Positions 33,271 to 45,412 of a stretch of 64,000 bases of DNA are shown here, piece by piece (the stretch's first letter is position 1; every line of letters starts with the position of its first letter). Below the pieces are notes generated by a model, which was not told the DNA's origin, searched no databases, and was given only the letters and a program-made list of their open reading frames with translations. The stretch spans positions 1,807,185 to 1,871,184 of the forward strand of contig BCKT01000003.1 of the NCBI GenBank assembly GCA_003116875.1, given 5' to 3'. Origin of the DNA: Takashimella koratensis (taxonomy: Eukaryota > Basidiomycota > Tremellomycetes > Trichosporonales > Tetragoniomycetaceae). Both the position numbers and the translations under genes were made by a program.

Positions 33271-36134
33271 ATGGACGTCCCCTACATCCCTTCCTCTATC
33301 GCAGACATCGAGCGACGCCGTCTCGAGTCCACCCTTGACCACGACCTGTCTTCACTCTCTCTTGCTGCTTCCTCATCCATGTCTCACTCCTTCTCTTCCC
33401 TCTCCACTCTCGAACAACCGCGATCCGCACCCGCACCCCTCCCCTCCCACCACCACCACCACCACCACCACCACCACCACGACTTCCACCCACCTGATTC
33501 CCTCATCGACCTCTCCTTCGGTGGTGTTCATATCCCCTTCGACCCCCGTATTCCAGGTCTGGACGATACACCTCGCCCTTCAGGTCGAGCAAGAGGCATG
33601 GACACGAGCCTCCCCCCGCTCTCCGATCTTAACGCGAGCCACACGGGGATCGGAGCGAGCCCAATTTCGTCAGCGGGACACCACGTGAGCGCAGCTACGA
33701 TCGGTGCAGGTGTGTTCAGGCGAAAAGGAGGGAAGGAGAACCAGCTTGTTAACGGGGACGAGTTTGATCCTGATCGAAGTCTGGGTAGGCTCGTTGGTGA
33801 ACTTGGCAAGATGGTCAACGAGGTAAGTGTTGGGCATTCAGGATTGGTCAATCACACAAACAACGCACGGTTCTTCGTCCTCCCTACTCAACTTGTTTAC
33901 TCTCCCAAAGTATCAACTAACACAACGCAGCGACCTCGCCCCGTTTCCCCATTCACTGCCCACCCAACCTCCCCTCGCTCACCTCGTTCCCCTTCTCCTC
34001 TCCCACCACCGCAGCTCTCCTTTTCTTTAACCCGTAACGACCCTCTGCCGTCCCCTCCCAACTCTCGCTCGGGGTCCGGTTCTTCATATGGTGGCGGGTC
34101 GACCCGTTTCACCTCTCTCGCCCGTGACTTGGGGGGCGACATCGACCGCGCCAAGTCTCGCCGCGTTCTCGGTGAGACAGGGAGGGATAATGTCCCCATC
34201 GCACCTGTCCCAAAGGGGTATGGGAAATTTGGACAACAAGAAGGGCCGAGGAGGACGAGTAGTGCCCCTGCCAGAACGAAGGGGAGGAAAGACCATATTT
34301 TGGACGTCACGGGTATGACGGGGTTGATGGCGACACCAGCTAAGGGGGTCGGGTTTGTTGATATACCCCGAAACACCCAGCTGGAGAGCGACCGAGGAGG
34401 TGGGTACAGCCTGAACTCTTTGTCTCTTGGATGACCTGTTTCTCTTCCGCTGTTCGATCAGCAACGGTATTACTGACATCAACGCCAATAGCGATCATCC
34501 CAGAGACACTGGCGACTCTTGGCTCGCGGATCACTGCGCTCGAGATGGAGAACTCGGTCTCTAGGAACAGGGTCAAGGAGCTCGAGGCTGAGATCGTCCG
34601 CGCCAAGGCTGAGGTGGAAGCTGCGAGGCGTGAGGGATCCGTCAAGCTCCGGGAAGCGATTAACGAGCGATCAGGTGAGTCCATCTGCTGACGCAACCGC
34701 ACGCTTGGTTCAAGTATGACCCACTAACCCCGTGTAGCGCTTGAAGACCTCGTTCGATCACTCAGGGACAACTTGGCCCGTCTCACCACCGAGCTCGACA
34801 AACACAAACTCATGCTCACCGAGCTCCGTACTTCCCACGCACGCCAGACTCCACCTAGATCTACTCTCACCTCTGATCCCGAGACCGCGTCCGAGCTCGC
34901 CAAGCTGCGTGCCGAGGTCGAGCGGCTGGCCCGAGAAATACACCGGCTTGGTACCGTGGTCGAGCAGGGAATCAACGCTCGGAGGGATGGGAAAAGAGAT
35001 GAGGAGAGGGAAGAGGAGATGGCAAGGGTTAGGAGAGACGTGGAGGTTAGGTCGAGAGGTGTCCAGGTTCAAGTGGACGAGGCGCAATCCATGCCGTCCC
35101 GTCTTCGCCAGGTGAGCTCAGCTAGTCTCCACCTTTCACGAGGATACTCAAGCTGACTCGTGCTCAGGGATTGCATACCGTCGCTTCGTCCGAGCCAGGT
35201 CTTGCAGAGCCTACACCAGGCCGGGCTCAGCCCATCCGAACTCAGCGCCGAGTCTCCTCTGGCGATCGCGACGAATCCCACGACGAAGCGGAGTCAGCTA
35301 CTTCTTCACCCTCTGACGGCGTTAGTCGTCGAAATGAGCGCCGTCGTTCTCGCCACTCTCAGCCACGTGCGTCGGGACCGGGTTCACCGTTCCCTTCTAT
35401 CATCGCGGAAGAGGACGAACGAGAGTTCTTTGCTGCCCTGAGCCCGGACGCAACAGTTAGGCTGTCGTTAGGTGCAAGGGAGAAAGGGAAAGAGAAGACC
35501 TCGAGTATGGGAGCGGGTAAAGAAAGGGGAGAGAGAACGCAGAGTAGAGCAAAGTTGCCAGAGGCAGTGAGGAAGGTACTTGGTCGAAGAGAGGATGAAG
35601 GGATTCCGCCACAGACTGTTTTGGCGAGAGTGATTCGAGAACTTGAAGATGAGTTTGGTCACTACAAAGCGTGAGTCCAGGTCTAGCATCTCGTTTGGCG
35701 ATATGAAGTATGAGAGCTGACGGGGATGTGTTACGTGTGGACAGAATCTACGTTGAGATTGCGGAACAGTACGGGTTGTTGGATGCTGCTTCGGCAGTGG
35801 CGAAACGACATGTGTTGGCTGAACACTTGAAAGAGGTCATTGACACCCTCGAGCACAAGGTGAGTAGACTGTTTAGTACTGTACGGTATAACACTGTTGA
35901 TGGTGGCGGGACTGGTATACTGATACTCTGATATCTCAGGCCGACCAAATCGCGTCGTTATACGACCTCCTCCACTTCTCTGATAAACCCAACCATGGAC
36001 ACGGGATGGGCGAGAATGGGAAGAAGGGGAAGAAAAGGGTCAAGTCGGTGCATGAGATTTTGGAGTCGGTCGCTGAGGCTTTGGGTACTGAGGCTAGAGC
36101 GAGGTTGGAAAGGGATGGGTTTAGGCTGCGATGA
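33271..36134 (+). CDS. Cep57/Ppc89-like spindle pole (microtubule-anchoring) protein
   Basis: Seven exons give about 810 residues. The N-terminal half is disordered and contains an 11-His tract encoded by CAC repeats (about 33450-33480). The centre is coiled coil (LGSRITALEMENSVSRNRVK; LRAEVERLAREIHRLGTVVE). The C-terminal exons encode PPQTVLARVIRELEDEFGHY, then KAIYVEIAEQYGLLDAAS and a Leu-heptad helix (LKEVIDTLEHKADQIASLYD). This matches the Cep57 microtubule-binding domain, which fungi carry in the spindle-pole protein Ppc89. In fission yeast Ppc89 anchors Sid4 and through it Cdc11, whose relative is encoded at 13-18 kb here. Family placement rests on the C-terminal domain only; the rest is too diverged to compare by eye. 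The start at 33271 follows a pyrimidine-rich leader. Confidence 0.7.
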
Positions 36135-36366
36135 TGGCAGCAGTCGCCAGGTGGAACTGAGGTGGTCTTGTTTCTTGTACCGACGCAGATTCAAGTGCCT
36201 GATATGCTGTGTATTTCTTATTAGCCACGTTGGTCGAGTTCAATCATGTTATCTGTGTTGTGCATTGGACCCATCGTGTGCGTTTTCAGGTGCATGGGAT
36301 GTAGACCACAAGAGCCAAGGCAATGAATAACAAGAACAGTAATCTGCATTCTCCGCACTGAGTAAA

Positions 36367-38092
36367 TTAAATGCGCAGTACAAGACGGACTTTGGGTGGG
36401 GCGGACGGTGACTGAGCAGGCGGGGGCCGCATCTTCGCTGCGGTGGGAGACACCACTTCGCCTCCGACCCTTGCCTCCCCTCCTGTCCCACCGGTCTGGG
36501 TAGCACCGTGGCTGAACGATGTCGACGCAGTCGCTGGGACAGGCATGGGCGTGTACCCAATGTCTCCGGTGAGAGTATTGGTCACACCGACCGAGTCCTC
36601 TTCTTGCTCCATGAGCACCGAGAGTGGTCGGGTGTTGGGGATCACTCGGTGTGGGTCGAGAGGGAGCGACGGGGGATTCGTGTTGAGTAACGAGAGCGTC
36701 GCGATGGTCGATGGGTCGAGGCCTGCCAAGTATCAGTGGGTGACAAGGCGGAGGGGTGGTAGATGAACGCTGGTCGCGGAGGGGACGTACGGTCAGCACC
36801 AGCGTGGTCGGTGAGTAGGATGGCATCCGGGTGGAACTGAAACCAGCTCGCCGGTACCTGAACGCGGAGTCAGTTTCTCAATCCAAAGGTAACCAACCAT
36901 CTTGGGACTTGTGATGCAGTAGAGCAAGCCTCGTGGATGAGAATGATGAATCAGGCGAGTAACTTACGAGGTGAGAAATGGGTCCCTCGACGGCTTGCTG
37001 AACGGTGGCTGAGGTAGACGGCGGGGCGTAGATGAGGACCTGTCCCGCGTCCGAGAAGTTTGACAAGCCGAGCGAGATAGCGTGAGTCGGTTTTGCCAAG
37101 CCGTCCATATGGACCTAATTCCATCAGTTTGCTCACAAAATTAACCTTGAGCCAAATGACGACCGAACAGACTCACGAAATTGTCCGCGGCATGTGGCGG
37201 GAGATTGACGACTGCACAAGCTCGAACGCCACTTCCACCTCCAATGACCCCGATCCTGGCATGACCCTTGCACCCTCCAGCAGCAGCAACAGTCCCTTCG
37301 CGGGAACCAACATAAGGGGACTCGGAGATGTCCATTCCCCCTGAAGTAGGAGGAGTGCGAGGCGGGGGGGCAGAGAGGGCAAGGAGGACAAGGTGGGCTG
37401 GTCCAAAGGCTTGAAGACGGGCTTCGTAACTGGCCGCTTCGAAGAGAGGGTCCGGGTGGGTACCAAGTGGCACAAGAGCTTGCGCGGGGGGTAGGTCGAC
37501 TATATAATAGCAGCGGTAGTGAGTGACATGGAATCATTTTGAGACCGACTTGGGACTCATTCACTTACCTTGTGAGAAGACTGGGCGAGATGGTGTTTAC
37601 GGTCAGAACGATCTAAAAGAGACCAAGGGCAGAGGGCAGAGGGTTAACTCACGATGTTTCTCCATGAATAGCATGGAGCTTGAGGGGTGGTCCGGTGGGA
37701 CCCCCACGTATTCGTGCGTGGTGAACACCACCACATGCTACTCGTTCAGCCCTTGCCTTCTGTCGATGCACCAAACCGCCATTGCCCCACCTCCGATCCC
37801 CTATCACATACTCCTCCTTGGCTCGGCTGACATGAGCTGACTCACCTCAAAAGTCATCAACCCTGCATGACACATGCGCGCAAGCTCGAGGTATACCTTC
37901 GTGACCTCGAGAGCTGGAGGAAGGACGAGGACGAACTTGCGTTGCTGGGTGGGGGCGAACGCGGCGATGCGAGCAGCGATGAGTGCGGCAGTTCGGGTGT
38001 GGGGAGTTGCGCTGAAAACACAGGTAAGGAGTGTGCAGTCGAAGTCGGATAGAATAGACGAGGGACTGTACTCACCTGATGTCGAGCAACAT
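36367..38092 (-). CDS. NagB-fold (glucosamine-6-phosphate deaminase-like) protein lacking catalytic motifs
   Basis: About seven exons give about 440 residues. The NagB backbone is recognisable: FVLVLPPALEVTKVYLELAR, then HVVVFTTHEYVGVPPDHPSS, MEKHLFSQVDLPP, AISLGLSNFSDAGQVLIYA, and QQAVEGPISHLVPASWFQFHPDAILLTDHAGADRL. In true deaminases the phosphate loop is a Gly/Thr-rich PTG turn, the first loop reads MDEYVG, and a DGHIAFNE motif supplies catalytic Asp/His/Glu. Here the phosphate loop is PPALEV, the Asp of DEYVG is His (codon 37714-37716), and the DGHIAFNE segment is replaced by Pro/Gly-rich sequence. The C-terminus adds a disordered tail of about 90 residues. One internal exon is only 12 nt (37569-37580). 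It is probably a non-catalytic relative or has a new substrate. Confidence 0.75.
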
Positions 38093-39265
38093 GATGATCG
38101 GGGTAAGTAGTATGTGGATGCTAAGTAGTAAGAGGGATGAGTAGTATGGGATGAGAGAGGATCGATGGAGACAAGCTCTAACTCAATCTGATCACACCGT
38201 TCAACCACGTCTTGTTTATGTGACAACGCACACTCCACAACGTCAACATCGCCTTCGCTCCTCCGCCTCCCCTCCTCCCCCTCCCGCCGCTCCATATACA
38301 CTCACACCCCACCTCGGTTGTAAATCGGGGACTCAAACGTCGCCGCGTGCATGATCAAAGGATCGCCTCCGCAGTGCACAACCTCAGTGGCCGGGGTGGC
38401 GCTCCTTATCACATCCGTCTGGGGCGCGACATTTCTCACGACCATCCTTTGACCTGTTCTCCCTCTGTGTGTCGATCACCGTCACGCAGGCTCAGGATGC
38501 TGCCTGACTGAGTTGCTCAGCACAGCGACGGCCAAAACATGTTCCCACATCAATGTCACTCCAGTCGATACCACGCCCCCATGTCATGTTGACCTCCAAG
38601 CCTTCGCCAGCGGCTCGGTCATATCGGTGAATTCACAACGGTCAGCTGCACTCTCAACTCAGGAGACGGCTACCTCGCCCGAACGCATCAGCATCAGTGC
38701 AACTCTAGCACGTGCTATATTTAAATGAGCGGTTCTCTGCATGCATAAGAAAGCGCTGTACACTGGTTCCAGTCCAAAGTGCGAGTGGGGATTTGACTAC
38801 TTGACTTCAAACGACAAAACGTTGCGTTCTAAGTGCGAATGTGCTACCGCTTTACTTGTTGTTGAATTTGATGGTATTGCAAAGCTCGACGGATATCAGG
38901 TATCGAAGGCGTTGGTGATGACTATAGTGACAATGTTGACAATGGTGACCCATGATGGTGAGATCAGTCGGATGAGCGGTTTAGTGAGGGGCGAGTCGGC
39001 TGTTGTGAAGTGTCGATGGGCTTATCCAGTCGCCGCTTTCCGCTCGTCCTCAGGCTCCTCGGTCTCCTGCGCTCCGTCGTCAACGCCCGTTCGTCCATCA
39101 CCTGCAGAGAGTGGATAGGGAATAGGGTAAGGGAAGGGAAGATCAACGGACCTGGTCAACTTTCATCTTCGTTTGGTTGTAAATCCATAAGATTCGAGCG
39201 CGCTTCCTCTCCGCCTTCAAGACGCACTCACCTCCCCCTTCCACCACTCCAACACTGACATCCCC
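38093..39265. other. 1.2 kb intergenic region
   Basis: This holds the promoter of the NagB-like gene and the 3' flank of MDJ1 (both minus strand). A plus-strand frame of 125 codons at 38741-39118 starts Lys/Cys-rich but becomes Ser/Pro noise with no splice partner. I see no gene here. The AT-richer stretch near 38,720-38,900 is the only compositional change. Confidence 0.4.
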
Positions 39266-41228
39266 CTACTTCCTCTGACCCTTCTTCTTGTCCTCCCCAT
39301 CGCGCTTGCCCAGCAGCTTCTCAGCCCAGCCGATCGCGCCACCCACCGCAGACGCAAGAGTATCTCCAAGCCCACCCCCGCGCTCCTCACAAGGAGCTGA
39401 CTTTGCGTCGGACTTGGGTGCAGGCTTGGACGAGCGGGAGGACGATGAGGGACGTGAAGAGGGCGGGGGATTGGACGAGGATGAGGGAGAGGGGCAAGAA
39501 TCAGGCGGCGAGGAGGAACGCGGCCTACCTTGTGCATCACTAGTAGTTTCAGGTTGAGGCTCAGGTGGTGGCGGTAGTGGTGGGTCGAACGAGATGGTCG
39601 GTGTTCGTCCTTCAACGTCGTCGGCATATGCTTGCAGGATCTTCTTCTGAAATGGTGACAGTGATCTGAGGAAAGCAGTTAGTACGAGCTGCATAAATCA
39701 CAGCAAATGATAGCTCACCTTGGGATCTGAACCTTCCAGCCGACTATGAGATCACCTCGCTCGTTCTTCATTCGGCCCAAGACGCTCTTCACGCCTCGAC
39801 CCTTCAACACGGCCTCTTCCCCATTCTGCGTTCCTTCACGAACTCTCACGTCGACCTCGCCCTCCAGCGTCGGGATACGAACACGACCACCGAGCAGCGC
39901 GACGTGCAGAGGCACCTTGGCGTCGTGGTATAGATTGGTCCCCTGTCGGCGGAACACGGCGGATGGCTTGACGTTGACACGGACGAAGAGGTCTCCAGGT
40001 GGTCCGGTCGACGAGAGCGGCATGTCACCGGCGGCCGGGATCTTGATCTTCATGCCATCCTCAATTCCCGCAGGAATCTCCACCTGCACCTCGCGTCGTT
40101 CCTTGACCCGACCGACACCCTCGCACTCTCCACACCTTGCCGATCGGGGGATAGTCGAACCTGATCCACCGCATGCTTGGCATGTCGATGCCATGAACAT
40201 CCCTTGGACCTGGAACGCCTGTTGCCCTGTTCCGCGACAAGTCGAGCACGTCGTCTTCTTCTCTCCGGGCTTCAGGCCACTACCTGTGCACGGCTTGCAG
40301 TCGACGACAGGTGTGATGGTGACGGTGCGAGTGATGCCTGCGCAAGCCTCCATGAACGACAGCATGATACTTGCTTCGAGATCGTCGCCGCGAGTCGGGC
40401 GAGCACGCGAGCCACCGAACGGGTTCGCACCGCCTCCGCCGAAAGCACCACCGAACAAGGATTCGAATAAGTCGGCAGAACCACGCGCGCCGCCGAACGC
40501 GCCGCCAAAGTCTTGGAATCCACCAAATCCACCAGCGCCACCTCGGGCAAAGGCGTCTGCATCGAAGCCCTCTTGCTGCGAAGCCGAGCCGTAGCGGTCG
40601 TACGCTTGACGTTTAGTGTCGTCGGAGAGAATCTGGAAAAGGTATCATATCAGCTTCGATTCATAGTCAAGGAAGGTAAAAGACCGTTGAGTGAGATAGA
40701 AGACATACATCGTAGGCATTTTGGATCTCGTGGAACTTTTCAGCAGACCCTGCTTCCTTGTTCGTATCGGGATGAAGCTTCTTGGCCAGCTACCCGTCCC
40801 CAAGGAGATGTCACATCAGTTGATTGCCTCATAGCGCTCAGCCTGGTACGTACAGCATAGTAAGCCTTCTTGATATCCGAGGTGCTGGCATCTTTGCCGA
40901 CTCCCAATACCTCGTACGGATTCTTGGGTGAAGCTGATGCTGGCGCAGTGGCATGAAACGATCTCTGCAAGAAGAGGTCAGACACGTGCTAGGAGTCGCG
41001 GAATGAATGACGTACCGATTGAGTGAAGCGGTATTTTGGGGTCGAGCCAGAGTCAAGGGAGGATGAGCGGGTCAGGGCATGAAATCCACGACGACGAGAG
41101 GAAGAGGAAGTAGCGATTGAACGAGATGGAGCCGGAGTGAACGGCGGGACGGAAGAGGACGAGCTTGCCGCCGCCGGGCTGGAGACGGCAAGGGACGAGA
41201 GCGCTCTCGCTGGGATACGGGGCGGCAT
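39266..41228 (-). CDS. MDJ1: Mitochondrial type I DnaJ co-chaperone (Mdj1)
   Basis: Mdj1 works with mitochondrial Hsp70 in matrix protein folding. Five exons give about 560 residues. The N-terminus (MPPRIPARALSSLAVSSPAA) is Arg/Ser/Ala-rich without acidic residues, a presequence. The J domain reads NPYEVLGVGKDASTSDIKKAYY, then LAKKLHPDTNKEAG with the HPD triad. A Gly/Phe region (FGGFQDFGGAFGG) follows. Four zinc-finger repeats are complete: CKPCTGSG, CSTCRGTG, CQACGGSG and CGECEGVG. Next is the substrate-binding C-terminal domain (VEIPAGIEDGMKIKIPAAGD; PGDLFVRVNVKPS; HVALLGGRVRIPTLEG). The last intron has a perfect TACTAAC branch site. The C-terminal tail is extended by about 100 Ser/Pro/Lys-rich residues. 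Confidence 0.93.
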
Positions 41229-41658
41229 TGTTTTTGTTGTTGACTGGAATACAAAGGTCGAGTGAGAAGATGATCTATGTGGAGCTGGCCATGCTCTCTA
41301 GCTGCAGAGTTGCTGGCTGCTGGCTGGGTATAGGATAGGAAGGGAGGATGGGGGATGACGGAGAGGAGATGAAGAAATCTGACCAAGTCGCAGAAAATCT
41401 CGAGTAGGAGGAAAAATGTCAGTTACGTAAGCATTTCACCACGGTCAAATCACGTGAAGCGGATTTCCAGCATTATCTACGAGACTCTCGGCGCGGGGGG
41501 AAAGGGGCAGCAGCATCATGACCTCCCATGGGCACGAGAAGAGCCGCAATGCATGTGCAGGTGTTATGCCAGTGTGATGGGATGTTGGGCATGGCATGTT
41601 GTACGATGAATATGCAAGAACAGAGTAGAAAAAGGCCTTGCTAGCGGTGTTTGTGCCC
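41229..41658 (-). promoter_or_regulatory. MDJ1 upstream region
   Basis: This lies between the MDJ1 start and the stop of the PCI-protein gene, both on the minus strand. It contains two perfect palindromes: TTACGTAA at 41423-41430 (bZIP-type) and TCACGTGA at 41450-41457 (bHLH-type). No gene is visible. Confidence 0.45.
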
Positions 41659-43577
41659 CTAGGCGATTGCCTCGACGCGGCGCGGGACCACCTGGGACAG
41701 CGCAGGGAAGCCGCCCATGCCATTGGGGCTCGGGCGCATGACAAGGACTTGCTGAGAATACGACAGGTTGCCTAGGATCAAGCTCTGCTCAGGTCAGCTC
41801 CAGGTCAGATGGTATGACTTGACATAGGACATCCACGGGAAGAGAGAACATACCTGATCGATCAAGCTGGACAGAACACAGATAATGTCCTCGAGCGCAA
41901 TCGTACCGTCTTCAAGCTCGCCGGATCCTGCAAATGCGCGAGACGCCGCGGAGACAAAGACCCACGTAGGACATCGGTTCCTGGGTACTGACGGACTCGT
42001 CGCGTAATACGCTTTCAAGCTGAGAAACATCGGGCTGGTCAGCTGTGTTCCTCGTGGCAGACCAACAAGGCCGGAACCGGCTTACCTCGCTCGGAAGAGA
42101 TTGCGCCAAACAAGGATCTCCCCTCTCTCAAACAGCAACAGCCATACACTCCGGGCACGTAGCCATTCCCGCTGGGTCTCGACAATTCGACGCCAGGCGG
42201 GGACGTTGCCTGTCCGGAACGCGTGGATGAGTGGGGCAAAGTCAGCCTCGAGGTTGAACGTCTTCAGCATCGCTGGGGCCGGTATCCGTCCGAGTAGGAG
42301 ATTGACAGGCATCAAGCGGATCAGTATCGCTCTGAGTGGAGGTGTCAGCAGAAGATCATGAAAACGTTAAGCCCAGCATCTGCAGTGATGCCTCACCGTC
42401 GTTGTTGAAATCGGTTCTCGGGGCAGAACGACCAAGCCTGGTCGAGATAGTATTTTGCGTTTCGCATATCAAGTAGCACAACGCCTAGTTTACCGCGCCA
42501 GTAGTATGACTCGGCGACAGCTTCCTGGCTAACCGCGTGACCGCGGGCGGCTAGTCGTTTCTGTTCTCGGGGCACGAGGTGGTCGATTGACTTGCTGAGT
42601 TCTGTCGATTGGGTGTGGAGTTTACGCTGAACATGATGGAGTCAGCAATGAACAACGGAGATGGAATACCGTTTCAAGGTCTGGGACTACTAACCTGCGC
42701 GTATATTCGCCAGAGGATGTTGGCTAGCGCCCAGAGATTGTCGGTGACAGATTGACTTCGCGCGCACTCTCCTGCCCACTCGGAATCGTTCATCACACTG
42801 CTGGTAACTTGAAAAGATTTCTCGATAGCTTGGCGAGTAGAGTCACGGATGGATCTGGCGGAGCGGGCGTCGCGAATAGGGTAAGGGGAGAGGTTTGCAG
42901 CCTGACAGGGTTATCAGCTGCGGTGCTGCTATTCCATTTCGGCAGCTCACCTGATCGGCTGTGTGAACGAGAGCACAAGCAAGATTCAAGATGAGCGGGT
43001 TAAGGAAGGGATAAGCGAAACCTCCATCTGCCGATGTCGACGAGTATAGCTTGTTCGTTTCGCTGCAGGGAGGTCAGCAAGAGCAGACTTTGAACGAGGA
43101 GGACTCACTTGTACAACGCGAGAAGGTTTCGGAAGTGATCGTATGAAGCTGCCGTTGCGTCTCCTTGCTCTGCGCCTTTGATGTACTTGAGCAGTGCGAG
43201 GAGAAGGCGGCCAAGGACGTCTCGTGTATCGGGAGTGGAGATCATGGTCAATGCAGGGAGGATGATCGCGGTGGTCAAGTTGGATTCGGAAACCTACACG
43301 AGTGGAGACGGGGTAGGTAGCTATGTCAGCAACTCGACATGCGCAGAGGAGTGCAAGGTAAGAGGAAGAAGAAGAGGCCCATGATGACGATCTCCAGGGA
43401 CCTTGGTATACGTACAGATGCGAGAGCGGCATTGAGGGGCTGGAAAAAAGGATGAGATGGTTCGACCGGAAGTGCAGCGACAATCATCTGCGACGAGCCT
43501 GACGCAAACGCCTGGCCTGCGTTGACCAGGAACTGCGAGATCAGAGCCGCGCTCTGGCTCGTACCGACGCGCGCCAT
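41659..43577 (-). CDS. CSN12/PCID2-type PCI-domain protein (Thp1 family)
   Basis: Fungal Csn12/Thp1-like proteins pair with Sem1-type partners in TREX-2 mRNA export or COP9-linked complexes. Eight exons give about 500 residues of mostly alpha-helical sequence. The N-terminal half begins MARVGTSQSAALISQFLVNA. Telling segments are ESYYWRGKLGVVLLDMRNAK, FCPENRFQQRRAILIRLMPV, NLLLGRIPAPAMLKTFNL, FAPLIHAFRTGNVPAWRRIV and LLFERGEILVWRNLFRAL. They correspond to the conserved helical repeats and the start of the winged-helix PCI module. The end (QVLVMRPSPNGMGGFPALSQ...) gives a short Pro-rich C-terminus. The ATG at 43577 is the first in the exon; the DNA before it is Pro-repeat leader. Csn12 and PCID2 are close relatives and I cannot separate them by eye. 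Confidence 0.8.
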
Positions 43578-43734
43578 TGCCGTGTGGAGTGGGTTGGAAG
43601 TGATATGAACAGTATGCGATGGGTTGGGTGGTGGTGGTGGAGGAGGTGGTGGTGGAAGTCGTGTTGACAAAATGAGGAACCGGAAAGCCAAAATCAAAGT
43701 GGCCGAGGCGAGTAGCAACGACCCAGTCCATGAC

Positions 43735-44426
43735 CTACCAAAGTACCAAGTGAGAATCATCGCCTTTAGGGACGTTGAACTCCGACAGCACCCCGGAAGC
43801 TGCGTCGATACTCTGAATAATGTAGGTATGGGTCCCTTGCGACAACTCCACCGCTTTGCGGATAATCGGATTGGGCTGCAGGAGGTGTTCAGTCGTCATC
43901 GTGGTGTCCAGTTCAACCTGGAAGTAATCAAATTTCGAAAGCGCAGGCAAAGAACAGGACTCTTTGTCCGATTGGGTAGTCGCTGTTCTCGCTTTCCTCT
44001 GCGTGACGGCTCGGAACAACGCCAGAGGTAAGATGGTGAAACGCGTCGAGCTTTGCTCTTCCCTCCACGATTCCAATTTGGTGTAAATCTCAACTCCGTC
44101 CGTCCAGAAATCGATCATCTTTTGAAAGTAGCCTTGTCGGACCACTTGATCTGTCTGTGTAGTTCGTGACCCCAAGAAGTGACCGCCCGGCTACAAGTCG
44201 TTCTGCTGCAGTGGTTCAACAAGTTCTTCAGTCTTTCCGTAGTTTTGTCGTCGGGCCAAATGGCAAAGTCGAAAGACCATCTCTCGACAAGGCGTACTCC
44301 GTTGCTGGACTGGATGTAGGTCACCCAGGGAGAAATGAGCACCTCGTTGCTTCCACAAGGGTGATAAAATGTCTGCCGCGACAATGACGATCTAGGAGTA
44401 AAGACAGGCAGCGAGCTTTGCGGCAT
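43735..44426 (-). CDS. Small orphan gene
   Basis: From ATG 44426 (MPQSSLPVFTPRSSLSRQTF) an open frame leads to ERWSFDFAIWPDDKTTERLK and LLNHCSRTT. A 44-nt intron with a GTAGCC donor and CAG acceptor would join it in phase to VVRQGYFQKMIDFWTDGVEI and the rest, ending in GDDSHLVLW at 43735. The spliced product is about 215 residues. I do not recognise it. Trp-rich spacing is loosely similar to the orphan family at 45.4-48 kb, but I could not establish homology. If the intron is not real, the gene carries a frame disruption. Confidence 0.45.
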
Positions 44427-45412
44427 GGCAGAGTGTTCTTGGGAGCTTGGATGATAACAAAGTTGATCTCGGATTCTCACTACAGCAGAGCACCCTTGCA
44501 AGCGGCAAAAGTGAATCGGACCTTCTAGCTCCTCAACCGAGTCTCCTCTTTTCTTGTTGCATCTCACTGATTTCGGTCTTTTCTGCGTCGCAAGACAGAT
44601 ACAATGCTCCACCATCACCCCTCCATTATCTCCAAATCTCACTCGCCTTCGCTCTGGCTCTCTCTTTCTCTAAACCTCTCTCATTCCCAATCCCACCAGC
44701 ACTGTAAAACAACCTCGGTACCCATTCGCCCTGATCGCCAAGCAAGAAGGGACACTGAAACCTCTGCAGAGAATCGCCGATGTATCGCTGAAGACACGTT
44801 GCAAAGGGCTTTCTCACGAATGTAGATCAAATCATTCAACAACAAACAATGAAACCTGATCTCCAAACCTCTACTGCTGAGCAAGTGTAGGTGTTGCGAG
44901 GCATTCACAACAATATCCCCGGGTTTGGGAACTGTCTTAGCGAACGCTCCAAAGTGATCTCACAAGAGTAAGACAACCGGATACAGTAGTATACTAGTTC
45001 CAGAGACATGACTCGCAAGTAAGAGTAAGTAAGCTAGTGCGACTCAAAGATGGCATTGCACTTGCAAAGCCAAGTAGCAAGTTCTTCAGCAGACATGTGA
45101 TGCACGTCGGTTCAATTGGTTTTTTGGATCTGGTTCTATGTTTTCGACGGAGCCTTCCCTTTGCTATCGCTCGACTACATGCAATCATCTCAAAACACCT
45201 AAAGGGAGTTGGTAGATCAAACGATGAAACAAATCAAGGGCGGTATGCTGCGTATGGTCGCCATTCCGAGATCAGATGCTTTCCAACTCGGTTTGGCTAC
45301 ACCAACCGTGTTTGACCCCCAAAAAGTATACAACTCCTGGTTATTGATGATACCATAGTAACCTGCGGTACTCACACCCCCAAGCGTACCTTGGCTCCTA
45401 CTGCTCGGCGTC
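44427..45412. other. Intergenic, nothing recognised
   Basis: Roughly 1 kb on both strands holds only short, unconvincing frames. It is AT-richer than the genes around it. Confidence 0.4.

Noticed and set aside
39746..40594. Plus-strand open frame of 282 codons
   Set aside because: It lies antisense to the MDJ1 zinc-finger and C-terminal exons, which carry clear family motifs; the frame is a GC-rich shadow.
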